NCBI GenBank assembly: GCA_944472135.2
Contig: OX235267.1
Coordinates: forward strand, 23,047,452-23,111,451
From: Trichobilharzia regenti
Taxonomy: Eukaryota; Platyhelminthes; Trematoda; Strigeidida; Schistosomatidae
Length of the DNA stretch: 64,000 nucleotides
Direction of reading: 5' to 3'
A program made the translations under genes and the position numbers. Numbering within the stretch: the stretch's first letter is position 1; each line of letters starts with the position of its first letter. The notes below the pieces were generated by a model. That model did no database searches, was not told the DNA's origin, and was given only the letters and a program-made list of their open reading frames with translations. Positions 23,876 through 35,641 of this stretch are shown piece after piece.

Positions 23876-26800
23876 GTACTGCTGAGGAGTCCCAAACTAG
23901 GACGAAACGGCTGTCCAGTACTCCCAGGTTTTCCAGTGGTTCTCTAACTGATGTCAGCTCATGATTAAATCCTCCATGCAATCAAACAAAATCCCTACAA
24001 AAACCAATACTTGAAAATTCATCTGATGCTCACTAGTGACTGGCCCTATTCAGGCAGTTAACCTGGGGTTCTAGTGGGAAGCCGTGACCAGTAGGGTACA
24101 GCAGGTCGAATATGAGGCAGTAACTCATCGAAGAAGACATTGCGAAGTGGTCGCGCTATGTCGTGAACTGGCAGAAGTTAGAATTCGAGGACCATTGGAT
24201 CGGGTCCCAGTGGCTCAATGGTCTACGAGCTCGCCTTGTAACCAGAAGGTCCTGGGTTCGAATCCCGGTGGGTGCGTACTGCTGAGGAGTCCCAAACTAG
24301 GACGAAACGGCTGTCCAGTACTCCCAGGTTTTCCAGTGGTTCTCTAACTGATGTCAGCTCATGATTAAATCCTCCATGCAATCAAACAAAATCCCTACAA
24401 AAACCAATACTTGAAAATTCATCTGATGCTCACTAGTGACTGGCCCTATTCAGGCAGTTAACCTGGGGTTCTAGTGGGAAGCCGTGACCAGTAGGGTACA
24501 GCAGGTCGAATATGAGGCAGTAACTCATCGAAGAAGACATTGCGAAGTGGTCGCGCTATGTCGTGAACTGGCAGAAGTTAGAATTCGAGGACCATTGGAT
24601 CGGGTCCCAGTGGCTCAATGGTCTACGAGCTCGCCTTGTAACCAGAAGGTCCTGGGTTCGAATCCCGGTGGGTGCGTACTGCTGAGGAGTCCCAAACTAG
24701 GACGAAACGGCTGTCCAGTACTCCCAGGTTTTCCAGTGGTTCTCTAACTGATGTCAGCTCATGATTAAATCCTCCATGCAATCAAACAAAATCCCTACAA
24801 AAACCAATACTTGAAAATTCATCTGATGCTCACTAGTGACTGGCCCTATTCAGGCAGTTAACCTGGGGTTCTAGTGGGAAGCCGTGACCAGTAGGGTACA
24901 GCAGGTCGAATATGAGGCAGTAACTCATCGAAGAAGACATTGCGAAGTGGTCGCGCTATGTCGTGAACTGGCAGAAGTTAGAATTCGAGGACCATTGGAT
25001 CGGGTCCCAGTGGCTCAATGGTCTACGAGCTCGCCTTGTAACCAGAAGGTCCTGGGTTCGAATCCCGGTGGGTGCGTACTGCTGAGGAGTCCCAAACTAG
25101 GACGAAACGGCTGTCCAGTACTCCCAGGTTTTCCAGTGGTTCTCTAACTGATGTCAGCTCATGATTAAATCCTCCATGCAATCAAACAAAATCCCTACAA
25201 AAACCAATACTTGAAAATTCATCTGATGCTCACTAGTGACTGGCCCTATTCAGGCAGTTAACCTGGGGTTCTAGTGGGAAGCCGTGACCAGTAGGGTACA
25301 GCAGGTCGAATATGAGGCAGTAACTCATCGAAGAAGACATTGCGAAGTGGTCGCGCTATGTCGTGAACTGGCAGAAGTTAGAATTCGAGGACCATTGGAT
25401 CGGGTCCCAGTGGCTCAATGGTCTACGAGCTCGCCTTGTAACCAGAAGGTCCTGGGTTCGAATCCCGGTGGGTGCGTACTGCTGAGGAGTCCCAAACTAG
25501 GACGAAACGGCTGTCCAGTACTCCCAGGTTTTCCAGTGGTTCTCTAACTGATGTCAGCTCATGATTAAATCCTCCATGCAATCAAACAAAATCCCTACAA
25601 AAACCAATACTTGAAAATTCATCTGATGCTCACTAGTGACTGGCCCTATTCAGGCAGTTAACCTGGGGTTCTAGTGGGAAGCCGTGACCAGTAGGGTACA
25701 GCAGGTCGAATATGAGGCAGTAACTCATCGAAGAAGACATTGCGAAGTGGTCGCGCTATGTCGTGAACTGGCAGAAGTTAGAATTCGAGGACCATTGGAT
25801 CGGGTCCCAGTGGCTCAATGGTCTACGAGCTCGCCTTGTAACCAGAAGGTCCTGGGTTCGAATCCCGGTGGGTGCGTACTGCTGAGGAGTCCCAAACTAG
25901 GACGAAACGGCTGTCCAGTACTCCCAGGTTTTCCAGTGGTTCTCTAACTGATGTCAGCTCATGATTAAATCCTCCATGCAATCAAACAAAATCCCTACAA
26001 AAACCAATACTTGAAAATTCATCTGATGCTCACTAGTGACTGGCCCTATTCAGGCAGTTAACCTGGGGTTCTAGTGGGAAGCCGTGACCAGTAGGGTACA
26101 GCAGGTCGAATATGAGGCAGTAACTCATCGAAGAAGACATTGCGAAGTGGTCGCGCTATGTCGTGAACTGGCAGAAGTTAGAATTCGAGGACCATTGGAT
26201 CGGGTCCCAGTGGCTCAATGGTCTACGAGCTCGCCTTGTAACCAGAAGGTCCTGGGTTCGAATCCCGGTGGGTGCGTACTGCTGAGGAGTCCCAAACTAG
26301 GACGAAACGGCTGTCCAGTACTCCCAGGTTTTCCAGTGGTTCTCTAACTGATGTCAGCTCATGATTAAATCCTCCATGCAATCAAACAAAATCCCTACAA
26401 AAACCAATACTTGAAAATTCATCTGATGCTCACTAGTGACTGGCCCTATTCAGGCAGTTAACCTGGGGTTCTAGTGGGAAGCCGTGACCAGTAGGGTACA
26501 GCAGGTCGAATATGAGGCAGTAACTCATCGAAGAAGACATTGCGAAGTGGTCGCGCTATGTCGTGAACTGGCAGAAGTTAGAATTCGAGGACCATTGGAT
26601 CGGGTCCCAGTGGCTCAATGGTCTACGAGCTCGCCTTGTAACCAGAAGGTCCTGGGTTCGAATCCCGGTGGGTGCGTACTGCTGAGGAGTCCCAAACTAG
26701 GACGAAACGGCTGTCCAGTACTCCCAGGTTTTCCAGTGGTTCTCTAACTGATGTCAGCTCATGATTAAATCCTCCATGCAATCAAACAAAATCCCTACAA

Positions 26801-27921
26801 AAACCAATACTTGAAAATTCATCTGATGCTCACTAGTGACTGGCCCTATTCAGGCAGTTAACCTGGGGTTCTAGTGGGAAGCCGTGACCAGTAGGGTACA
26901 GCAGGTCGAATATGAGGCAGTAACTCATCGAAGAAGACATTGCGAAGTGGTCGCGCTATGTCGTGAACTGGCAGAAGTTAGAATTCGAGGACCATTGGAT
27001 CGGGTCCCAGTGGCTCAATGGCCTACGAGCTCGCCTTGTAACCAGAAGGTCCTGGGTTCGAATCCCGGTGGGTGCGTACTGCTGAGGAGTCCCAAACTAG
27101 GACGAAACGGCTGTCCAGTACTCCCAGGTTTTCCAGTGGTTCTCTAACTGATGTCAGCTCATGATTAAATCCTCCATGCAATCAAACAAAATCCCTACAA
27201 AAACCAATACTTGAAAATTCATCTGATGCTCACTAGTGACTGGCCCTATTCAGGCAGTTAACCTGGGGTTCTAGTGGGAAGCCGTGACCAGTAGGGTACA
27301 GCAGGTCGAATATGAGGCAGTAACTCATCGAAGAAGACATTGCGAAGTGGTCGCGCTATGTCGTGAACTGGCAGAAGTTAGAATTCGAGGACCATTGGAT
27401 CGGGTCCCAGTGGCTCAATGGTCTACGAGCTCGCCTTGTAACCAGAAGGTCCTGGGTTCGAATCCCGGTGGGTGCGTACTGCTGAGGAGTCCCAAACTAG
27501 GACGAAACGGCTGTCCAGTACTCCCAGGTTTTCCAGTGGTTCTCTAACTGATGTCAGCTCATGATTAAATCCTCCATGCAATCAAACAAAATCCCTACAA
27601 AAACCAATACTTGAAAATTCATCTGATGCTCACTAGTGACTGGCCCTATTCAGGCAGTTAACCTGGGGTTCTAGTGGGAAGCCGTGACCAGTAGGGTACA
27701 GCAGGTCGAATATGAGGCAGTAACTCATCGAAGAAGACATTGCGAAGTGGTCGCGCTATGTCGTGAACTGGCAGAAGTTAGAATTCGAGGACCATTGGAT
27801 CGGGTCCCAGTGGCTCAATGGTCTACGAGCTCGCCTTGTAACCAGAAGGTCCTGGGTTCGAATCCCGGTGGGTGCGTACTGCTGAGGAGTCCCAAACTAG
27901 GACGAAACGGCTGTCCAGTAC
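23876..27921 (+). ncRNA. 11 hammerhead ribozymes, one per unit (first at 23,876-23,921, then every 400 bp)
   Basis: First copy by position: stem I 23,876-23,881 with 23,916-23,921; core CTGAGGA 23,882-23,888; stem II 23,889-23,892 with 23,900-23,903; GAAA 23,904-23,907; cleavage predicted after C23,915. A second short pairing (GTGGG with CCCA(C/T)-type bases at 23,069-type positions upstream, here 23,869-23,872 with 23,923-23,926) can extend stem I beyond an internal loop. Such loops help natural hammerheads cleave at cellular magnesium. Confidence 0.92.
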
Positions 27922-27979
27922 TCCCAGGTTTTCCAGTGGTTCTCTAACTGATGTCAGCTCATGATTAAATCCTCCATGC

Positions 27980-27991
27980 TATCAATATTTT
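27980..27991. repeat. Right target-site duplication of the ribozyme array
   Basis: The sequence tatcaatatttt follows directly after the last truncated unit and matches 14,253-14,264 exactly. Flanking DNA beyond both copies differs, so this is the edge of the inserted block. Confidence 0.7.
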
Positions 27992-28214
27992 GTTATCATT
28001 ATAATCATCGTTATTAATTTCGTTCAAAACATTTACCACATTATTATTATTATTATTATTATTATTTGGTCCACAAAATCACCGTCATTGGTTAAAATAT
28101 TATTGTTCAAGCGAAATAACTTCAAAGAACATTTCAGAAAAAATTTTTATTTTATCACTCAATGAATAAAGATATACCGATAGCTTGCAGTATTGATAAG
28201 ATGGTATTTCCGTT

Positions 28215-28358
28215 TTCACCCACCGTACCGCTGAAGAGTCCCAAACTAGGACGAAACAGCTGTCCAGTACTCTCATGTTTTCCAATGGTTCTCTAACTAA
28301 TGTCAGCTCATGACGAAATCACGAAACCAATCAAATCCCTACAAACCAACACTTGAAT
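28215..28358 (+). mobile_element. Solo, 5'-truncated copy of the 400-bp ribozyme element
   Basis: The copy starts just before the ribozyme ('cacccaccgtaccg') and runs through the tail to 'aacacttgaa'. It has a shorter tail version than the array ('gacgaaatcacgaaaccaatcaaatccc'), so it belongs to an older or sister subfamily, although it lies only 220 bp beyond the array. It lacks the A and B boxes. Confidence 0.85.
28225..28270 (+). ncRNA. Hammerhead ribozyme, core intact, one stem I mismatch
   Basis: Core CTGAAGA, stem II GTCC/GGAC with loop CAAACTA, GAAA and cleavage triplet GTC are all present. Stem I pairs GTACCG with CAGTAC and has one A-C mismatch next to the core-proximal pair, so cleavage may be weaker than in the array. 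Confidence 0.75.
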
Positions 28359-29339
28359 ATATAACCTTCTTGAGTTGCTACGTGAACTTGTAGCCTAAAG
28401 CTGTTTATTAGATTTTTCTATCTTCCTATCCCTGTTCCCTATCTCTTTTTACCGTAAAGGCATATAAACTGAAGGTAACTCAAACTTAAAAATGTAATGC
28501 TCACATTTTGGATGGGCTAGTTTTATAATAATTCGTCTACTACAATTCAAACACTGAGGGCTGTAATTGTCATTCTTTCATAATCATTGTAATTTGAGGT
28601 AGTTTGCAGATGCTGAGGACCTGTGAAATAGAATAACATCATTTCATATGGCAAATTCAGCAACGCTTGTTTTATCAAAATTTTTCAAGGGAACCAAATA
28701 TTTTGTCCCAATAAAGATCAGTTCTCAAGCAGGTTCTAATTCGCTGTTTGGTATTGATCTCCAGTACTCTCCAGTAATCTGTTTTATTATAGGATGTTAA
28801 AACACACTCCAGATGGCAAAGTGTTTCTTACCCTTACACTCACACCTTAAATTACAGGACACTGCTGAGAATCTCGCATTCGGAATCTGAAACCATGCAA
28901 TACAAATTGGTGTTGAAGAATGAACAAGTTTCCCTCACAATGAATCGATAACGTCAATTATTATACACTGTGTGATCTGCGCAATCGCATATACTGTGTA
29001 ATAGGAATGGCCTTTGACCATAAGGGAGAAGTGTTTTTTATCTTTCCTCTCATGGTTTTAACGTCTTCATTTTTGGTGACTTTTTGTTGAAAATGCGCTT
29101 CTTTGAGCAGTGTAGAATGTAATTTCTTAAATGATTTATTCCTTTGATTGTGATTCGTGATTCTCACCAACTCCGTCTTCTTTTTATTCCCTTGAAAAGG
29201 TCTCTTCTCTGCCAGCCACTTCTGCTACCTTGTTGGTTTTCGTCTGCCTGCAAGTCTTCGAGTTTTTGTAATATCATGCATAAATCATGCGTGAAGTTCA
29301 GATATTCTATAGTCTTCACATCCATCTGACACACTCCTC
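28359..29339. other. No supported gene
   Basis: AT-rich sequence without a recognisable exon. The part from ~29,040 may be the extreme 3' portion of the RTE pseudogene that follows on the minus strand, but no motif is clear enough to say so. Confidence 0.4.
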
Positions 29340-29870
29340 TATTCTCGCCTCCTACTCAAGGTGTTTCTCATAATCCACTTCATCACAGTTAGACAACCTC
29401 GTCTTACTCCTGTCTTTACCTCAAAACTTTTGCCAAGTTTTCTGTTGTGGATCACCCGTCACGGAGCATGGTCAAATAGCATCTAAATGAGGCTGAAAGG
29501 ATTTAGTCACTGCACGCCACTTTGTTGAAGTAGTTTCCATATTAATTCATGGTCAACGCTTTCGAATGCTTTTCAAAGTCAATGCAAGTGAGGTTGAGGA
29601 AAAGTTGACTAAAACTCTGTGGTATGTTCGATGATGATGATGATGATGATGAGAATAGGTGCAATTTGATCCACACACGATTTGCCTTTCCTAAATCTGC
29701 CTTGTTCAGGCGGATGGAGTTCTTCAACCAGTGCATCACTTATTCTCTACAGGATGACGCGACTTAGTATTTTACTTGACAAAGATCTCAGGCCATATGC
29801 AGTGCAAATTGAAATTATGACTGTTTTTCGTGTTATATAAATTTTAACTGGCATTTTGCCTTTCCAATCA
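29340..29870 (-). pseudogene. RTE-clade LINE reverse transcriptase fragment (old, degenerate)
   Basis: Read on the minus strand, pieces in shifting frames match RTE reverse transcriptase blocks. These are SKILSRVILYRISDAL, then RFRKGKSCVDQI (the 'FRKGKSCTDQI' block), then ESVDHELIWKLLQQSGVQ, then VIHNRKLGKSFEVKTGVR. The order is right for the fingers-to-palm part of the domain. Frameshifts, stops and a GATGATGAT expansion at ~29,632-29,652 show it is long dead. It is a separate insertion from the better RTE copy at 30.85-33.0 kb. Confidence 0.75.
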
Positions 29871-30845
29871 CTTAAAACACCACTACCAATTATGCTGTCC
29901 ACTATATATTTAAGTAATATTACTCAACAGAAATATGAAAATACCAGACAACTATGCATAATCCCAATTTCAATCACCACTGGTTTATTTCCTCACCATT
30001 CTACACAGATTCTTTAGGTATTCGTGTGTCTTTCAAATCTAGGCACAGCTGCGTAGAAATACCGGCTTTCACTACATCTTTCAAAATAATCACAGCTTCA
30101 GATCAAAAATACAGTCATAATTAGTTAATTATGACTTTTCTTAAAAAGTATGTGATCACTGCTGTCTATCTGACCGTCAGTTATTGAAAATGAATGCATG
30201 AAAAAGAAAAAGCATTCAGCAGACAGTAACTCTTTTCCGTGATATTCTTCTCAGGATGTACATTCATACGTATTTAGGAAGTCTTCATAGAAACAGAGGG
30301 GATTTTGTTTCCAAATATGTGTAAGTGAATTTGCAAATTTGAGAAAACAAATACATAATCCAGATTTTAAGTATCTATCAGTCAGAAGCTAAAATAAAAT
30401 GAGATCAAGAGATTTCATGATGTGATATAATTCAAAGTATTGAGTAGACCTCAATTTAATATCAGTGTCATAAGTAATGCTGGGGGAGGGGAAGAAATTA
30501 ATGCAACTAAAAAACAAATACAATACATGCACATGAAAAATTGGCTATCAAGTGTTGAAAGAAATCAGGTTCTTAGGTAGATTCACTAACTGAAAAAGTG
30601 CGTGATCAGTATTTCCTGACTGTAAATGAGAAAATATGGACAATATTTATTGTATCAAAAATTGTAGGAGTTAAATGAACATCAATATACCTTTGATAAA
30701 GGAATTAACTCTCCTCGGGTTTACTCCGAAAGTATGATCTTAACCTTACCACCTGGTCAGATCTTCCGAAGACATTGTGTTCTCTATTGAATAAAAGCTA
30801 CCTAATTATGCTTCTTCATCACACGCCAGTAAACAAATTCTTCTT
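29871..30845. other. No supported gene
   Basis: AT-rich. The block near 29,990-30,125 resembles ~10,650-10,790, so it is probably a dispersed repeat of unknown type. Nothing else was recognised. Confidence 0.4.
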
Positions 30846-33030
30846 CCAATTATTATTGTTCCCTTGGGTTCCTAGTGAAACATAGGGCTTCAACTACACG
30901 TCTCCGCTTGTTTCTGTCTTCCTTCTGCTGTACTTTTCACCTGCATCCACGTTAGTTCATACTGTTTCAACTCCTCTCCACACGATCTCCTACATGTCAC
31001 CCTTGCACTGACGTCCCACTCACCGCTTCCCTTTTGGGTTCCACTCAAACAACGGCCTGGAGCGCGCGCGATGTCCAATCCATCTCCACTTTCTCCTGCA
31101 TATTTGTTGGGCGGCGATTGGTTCTTGCTTTGTTTGTTCCTTCCCATAGTTTCTTGTTGGTGATTCTTCCCGGTCCGGCCATCTGATCATCAGTATAGGC
31201 CCAGCGAAGACAGTTGTTGATATAGGTCTGCAATAGGCTGTTTGAAATATTCTTTGTGACCAGCCCGCCAAGTTTCTGATCCGCATAGAAGAACTGACTA
31301 ACTTGACGTTGTTTGTATTGAAATCCAACTGAATTTTGTTGTTGATGCTGAGTGACTAAGATTTCCAGATTGATTTCAGTTGGTTGATGAATGTGTTTCT
31401 CGCCTTCCCGATTCTCGTTCGATTTGACATCTTCGTCCGTTCCTACTGCCTGTAGTTGAGACAATGCTCCTTAGATAAGTGAATGAAGTGACCTCTTTCA
31501 AATCCCTCCCGTTGATGGTGATCGGCGCTGGATGTTGCTGCCGTTGTTGTTGTTGGCTGGTTATTTTCATCACCTCCGCCTTGTCTATGTTCACCTGGAG
31601 TCCTGTCTTCGCCGGCTGCTTCTTCGACCAGTTTGTCGGTTTTCGCTTGTAAGTCTTCGATTTTGTGACAGTGACATCAAACATAAATCATCCATGCGCG
31701 AAATGCAGGTCTTCTAGGTTCTTCACGTTGGTCCAAACAGAATATCCCTGTCTTCTCATTTCCCACTCACTGTCTGACGCATAATCCAGTCCACCACAAT
31801 TAGGAATATCATCGTGGGTGATAATAATCACCCTTGTCTGACTCCTGTGTTCACTCCAAACGCCTCGCTGAGTTTTCCGTTGTGGATCACTTGACATGTA
31901 CCATTGTCGTACAGCTGTTGAATAAGGTTGATGAATATTTGGGGCACTGTACGCCGTAGTACTCGAGTAGTTTCCAAATTACTTCGCAGTCAACGCTGTC
32001 GAAGGCCTTCTCTCAAAGTCTATAAAGTTGAGGTAGAGGTTTGATCGCCATTCCATGCTTTGTTCTGTGATGATGGTGCGTAGAGTTGCAATTTGGTCAG
32101 TACATGATTCGCCTTTCCTGAATCCAGAATGTTCTAGTCGGATTTCTGTATCCAGTGCGTCCTTAATTCTCTCCAGGATGATGCGACTCAGGATTTTACT
32201 TGGCGTCGACAGGAGCATGATTCCTCGCCAGTTCTTGCAGAGTTCTAAGTCACCCTTCTTTGGTAGTTTCATGAGGTAACCTTTCCTCCAGTCAGTAGGC
32301 ACATTTCCCTCCTTCCAGACCTTTTGCAATAATGGAGTCAGCATATCTGTTGTCCTTGTGTTTGAACACACTGCCACCAATCACCAAATCATTGAAGGGG
32401 CAGACGTTTGAGAAGAGTTCACCATTGTCGTTCATTTCACCGAGGGCTTCGCGACCCATGGTGAGTTCTCTTCCTGTATTGTCTCCTCCCAGCTTCGCAT
32501 TCATATCGCCTATCAGGATTTCGATATCGCCATTTGGGATGTTGTTCATTACTGTTTTTAGTTATCTGTAAAAATCCTCCTTCTTCTATTGTTCTGAGAT
32601 GTTTGTAGGCGCATAGCATTGAAGGATTATAATCTTCCTTCCTTTCGAGTTGCACCTGGCTGTCATTATCCTGGAGGAGATTGGTTCCCACTGCATGAGC
32701 GCTTTGGCTGCTGTTGGTGACATCATGATGGCCACTCCCTCGATGTGCTCGTGTTTGTCCTCTGGGTGGCCGGAATAGATTATTGTCTTTCCAGTTGGTA
32801 GTTGGCAGCTTCCACATCCGTTCCATCTGCTCTCGCAGATTCCCAACACTTCTATTCTATACCTTCTCATTTCTGCGGCTATCCGGGCAGCCTTTCCAGT
32901 TTCGTACATTGTACGAACATTCCATGTCCCCATCCTTATTTTTGCTTTCATTGAAAGAAGGCACATTGACTGACTGGCTTTCCGAAAACTTTCGCCAGCC
33001 TGAGTCATTTCATTTCCCCGATTCCAGCAA
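30846..33030 (-). mobile_element. RTE-clade non-LTR retrotransposon, full-ended but internally deleted and frameshifted
   Basis: The minus strand starts near 33,010. The apurinic endonuclease domain begins with IRMGTWNVRTMYETGKA, then GICESRWNGCGS, and later GDMNAKLGGDNTGREL near 32,500. After the HKDNRYAD stretch (about 32,350) the sequence jumps to LLQKVWKEGNVPTDWRKG, so the end of the endonuclease and the linker are missing. The RT follows with KNWRGIMLLSTPSKIL and HSGFRKGESCTDQIATL. The palm is then broken by frameshifts, although NLEDLHFAHG stands where the FADD box belongs. A later frame carries INIDKAEVMKI-like sequence and the C-terminal FINSCLR region. The tail 'gaagccctatgtttcact' (minus strand, ~30,880) marks the 3' end. 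The changed catalytic box means it cannot make active enzyme. Confidence 0.88.
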
Positions 33031-33662
33031 AAAATAAGGTTATTGTTTATATTTTTAGAATTTTTAATATATTTTTGTGCGTTGAAGTTTCTGTAGAGAG
33101 CTAGTAATCTAGGCGAGCTAAAACAAGTTATAGTATGTTACAAATATCCTGGAAAAGAAATCAATCAACCCTTGTTCATTTTCGTAGATTCTATACACGA
33201 GAACAAGTTTTTTTTTCAAAAATACAACATGACTCCGTATTTGTTTAGAAATTCACCAGAAACGATAGTAGATACACAAATACATCACAATGATAATTGT
33301 TATTGCAACTAACAATACTGTCCAATGAAGGGTGATCACGAATTATCATGACCAATCAGAGGTCGTTGATTCTAAGCCAGTCACTAGTTCCAATAGTACC
33401 ATACCATTGGCGTTAATTACGAGTGATGTCAGTTTGACTGTTCGTCTATCTAAACCTTAATCAAGGAAACTCAGTTTTCACAACAACTGCTGCTGTGAGA
33501 AACAACGACTGATCGCATTAGTCAAAACCGTTTCCCACAATAAATATGGTATAGACAAACAATTGCACTCATTGTATCAGAGATATTTTCGTATTTAGAG
33601 AGGAGAAAGAAGAGAGTTGTAAGATATTTTTGCAAACTATCATCCCTCATTCACTGATAAAA
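33031..33662. other. Upstream region of the membrane protein gene
   Basis: This is the interval between the 5' end of the minus-strand RTE LINE and the putative start codon at 33,663. If the gene model is right it holds the promoter and 5' UTR. No TATA box at a convincing distance or spliced-leader acceptor could be singled out. Confidence 0.35.
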
Positions 33663-34468
33663 ATGAATGAAAAGGTGAGGTGAATTGAATACTGATACCA
33701 GTTGATTAAACAAAAACAGGGAATTTTCATATTGTGTACAGCTTTGCAATGGATTGTATTCGTTTTAGTTGTTCTTTTGGCTTCAATGTAAGTTTGTTGT
33801 CTAAAGATGAAATATCTGCCCATGAAGTGATAGAATAAAAGATTTTGGTAGCCATAAATGGATTTTTTTATTGCTTAGGGTGAGTCTTAATAAATTCAAT
33901 ATGACACTGAATTTGTAGTCCGGTCTTAGTCGGTGTATGTATTATCTGGACTGTCATTTCACGCTACCGAGTTCCATTAGCAGTGAGTATCATATTTGCA
34001 TTTATTACGGTGAGTTATTCTCGTTTTGTTGTTCTACTCTGTGGGTTTTTATTTTGTCATTCATTTGAATAAAGACTTGAGTTTAGAGTTATTGTTGCAT
34101 AAAATACCTAAAAAGCGACTGAAAATCAAAATGATAACTATCTTACAGTTTAACTCTTCGTCAGGACACTGCGTCTCCAGAAGTTTGATTATCTGGTAAT
34201 GAATGGGAAGAACGTCTAATGATATTTGAGTTCATGTCAAAGCCTATTATTGTTTGTTTTCTTACTTAAGAAACATTGGTGGATAGAGATTTCAGCATTA
34301 TGAACTACATTATTAATCACTGTTAACACTTAAGGAATCCCTCAAGATTTTGTAAGATCCTTTAGCTGGATACTCTAAATAAAATGGTAAATATACCATG
34401 AAACATATATTTGGAGATTTGACTGGTAAGTATCATATCTCATATATATCCAAATATATTTCCTGTAG

Positions 34469-34499
<31 letters not shown>

Positions 34500-35593
34500 G
34501 TACGTAGAGTATTCGTTTGAAAAGTTCTACCGAAATTCGATGAATCTATTATATGCTGCTTACTTAACATCTGTTGCTTGTATATTCATCTCGTCAACTG
34601 CATTTACGTCAAATTCAATGATCTATCGTAAGCTTTTCTCACTTTGATATTTATTAATAGCGAATATATATCAAGAATCGCAAATTGAGTATTAACAATA
34701 ATGTTGAAATAATTTAAGATAATGCTACTGATAACAGATAGTTTTAAATGAATCAAGAATAATAATGAGAGGTAGAATAAAGTGTTAATAATAATAAAAG
34801 TTAACAAGTAAAACGCATAACGTGGTGGATTTAAAGTTGCAACCCTCTTCTTTTGTACACAGTGACATGATTTATAAACTCCAATTGCACAAGCCTCCGT
34901 AATCGCAAGCATCTTCCTGTTTGTTTGTTTGTTTGTTTGTTTGTTTGTCTGTTTATCTGTTGACAACAGTGAATAACCTGACAGAATCGATTTCATGTAC
35001 GCAGTCGACGAGATTCTTTATTATTGAGCTTTTTAGCACTGTGAATTCAGCTGTTTTGAATCAATTCGGCAAATTCTACATCATGCCCATACACAATCAC
35101 CTTACTATGCAACCTTTGTACTTTCTTCCACAAACACCCTCAAACTGATTTACGCAGTTTGAAGTACTCAAGATTGGCGACTGGTCTTCCTCAGATTGTT
35201 TATGCACTCCCCTAGTGATGTTGTGGAAGAAAACTTTCGCTGCATACTAAATTTTCCTGATAGCTTTATCGAGTCTCCGTTTGGCTAGCTCTTGGAAATC
35301 ATCTATCTTGGATGGAAAATTGATATAGACAGATTTATAGGATTTCATCATGAGCTGACATTGGTTAGAGAGCCATTGGAAAACCTGGTTCTCTAAATAA
35401 TGTCAGGTCGTGATGAAATCATGTAAACCAATCAAATCCTTACAAACCAACACTTGAATAGACAGATTTATTCGGAACTGTTTGAACATTTCCGCAGGGG
35501 ATCATTTTTTTAAAGTACTTATTACAGAAAATCAAAAGAAGGGATTCAGCAAAGAGAATCCTTTCAACGAATTTATCATCAAGCTGTACATTC

Positions 35594-35641
<48 letters not shown>

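Larger units (their letters stand above)
23546..27979 (+). repeat. Right arm of the ribozyme palindrome: 72 bp plus 11 tandem units, plus strand
   Basis: Sense-strand units follow each other at exactly 400 bp from 23,618. The 11th unit is cut short at cctccatgc (27,979), before its last ~38 bases. In the first unit the A box is 23,811-23,821, the B box is 23,855-23,865 and the ribozyme is 23,876-23,921. One difference is visible: a C for T at 27,022, just after the A box. Sequence and spacing otherwise equal those of the left arm in reverse complement. Confidence 0.95.

Noticed and set aside
23811..23880. Functional tRNA gene in each 400-bp unit
   Set aside because: A and B boxes are present, but the anticodon stem does not pair and the acceptor ends do not match. 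It is tRNA-derived only.
14331..27947. 34 identical 87-codon open frames in the 400-bp units
   Set aside because: They start with GTG, not ATG, and run through the tRNA-like boxes and ribozyme. Phrases such as VAQWSTSSPCNQKVLGSNPGG are the usual conceptual translation of tRNA-derived repeats. Dispersed copies do not keep the frame.
14261..27979. CRISPR-like array
   Set aside because: The period is regular but there are no variable spacers: the whole 400 bp repeats. The genome is eukaryotic.
33751..33787. First exon starting at the ATG at 33,751 (MDCIRF…)
   Set aside because: That frame gives a hydrophilic product and does not agree in phase with the later hydrophobic exons. The frame starting at 33,720 joins all downstream exons.
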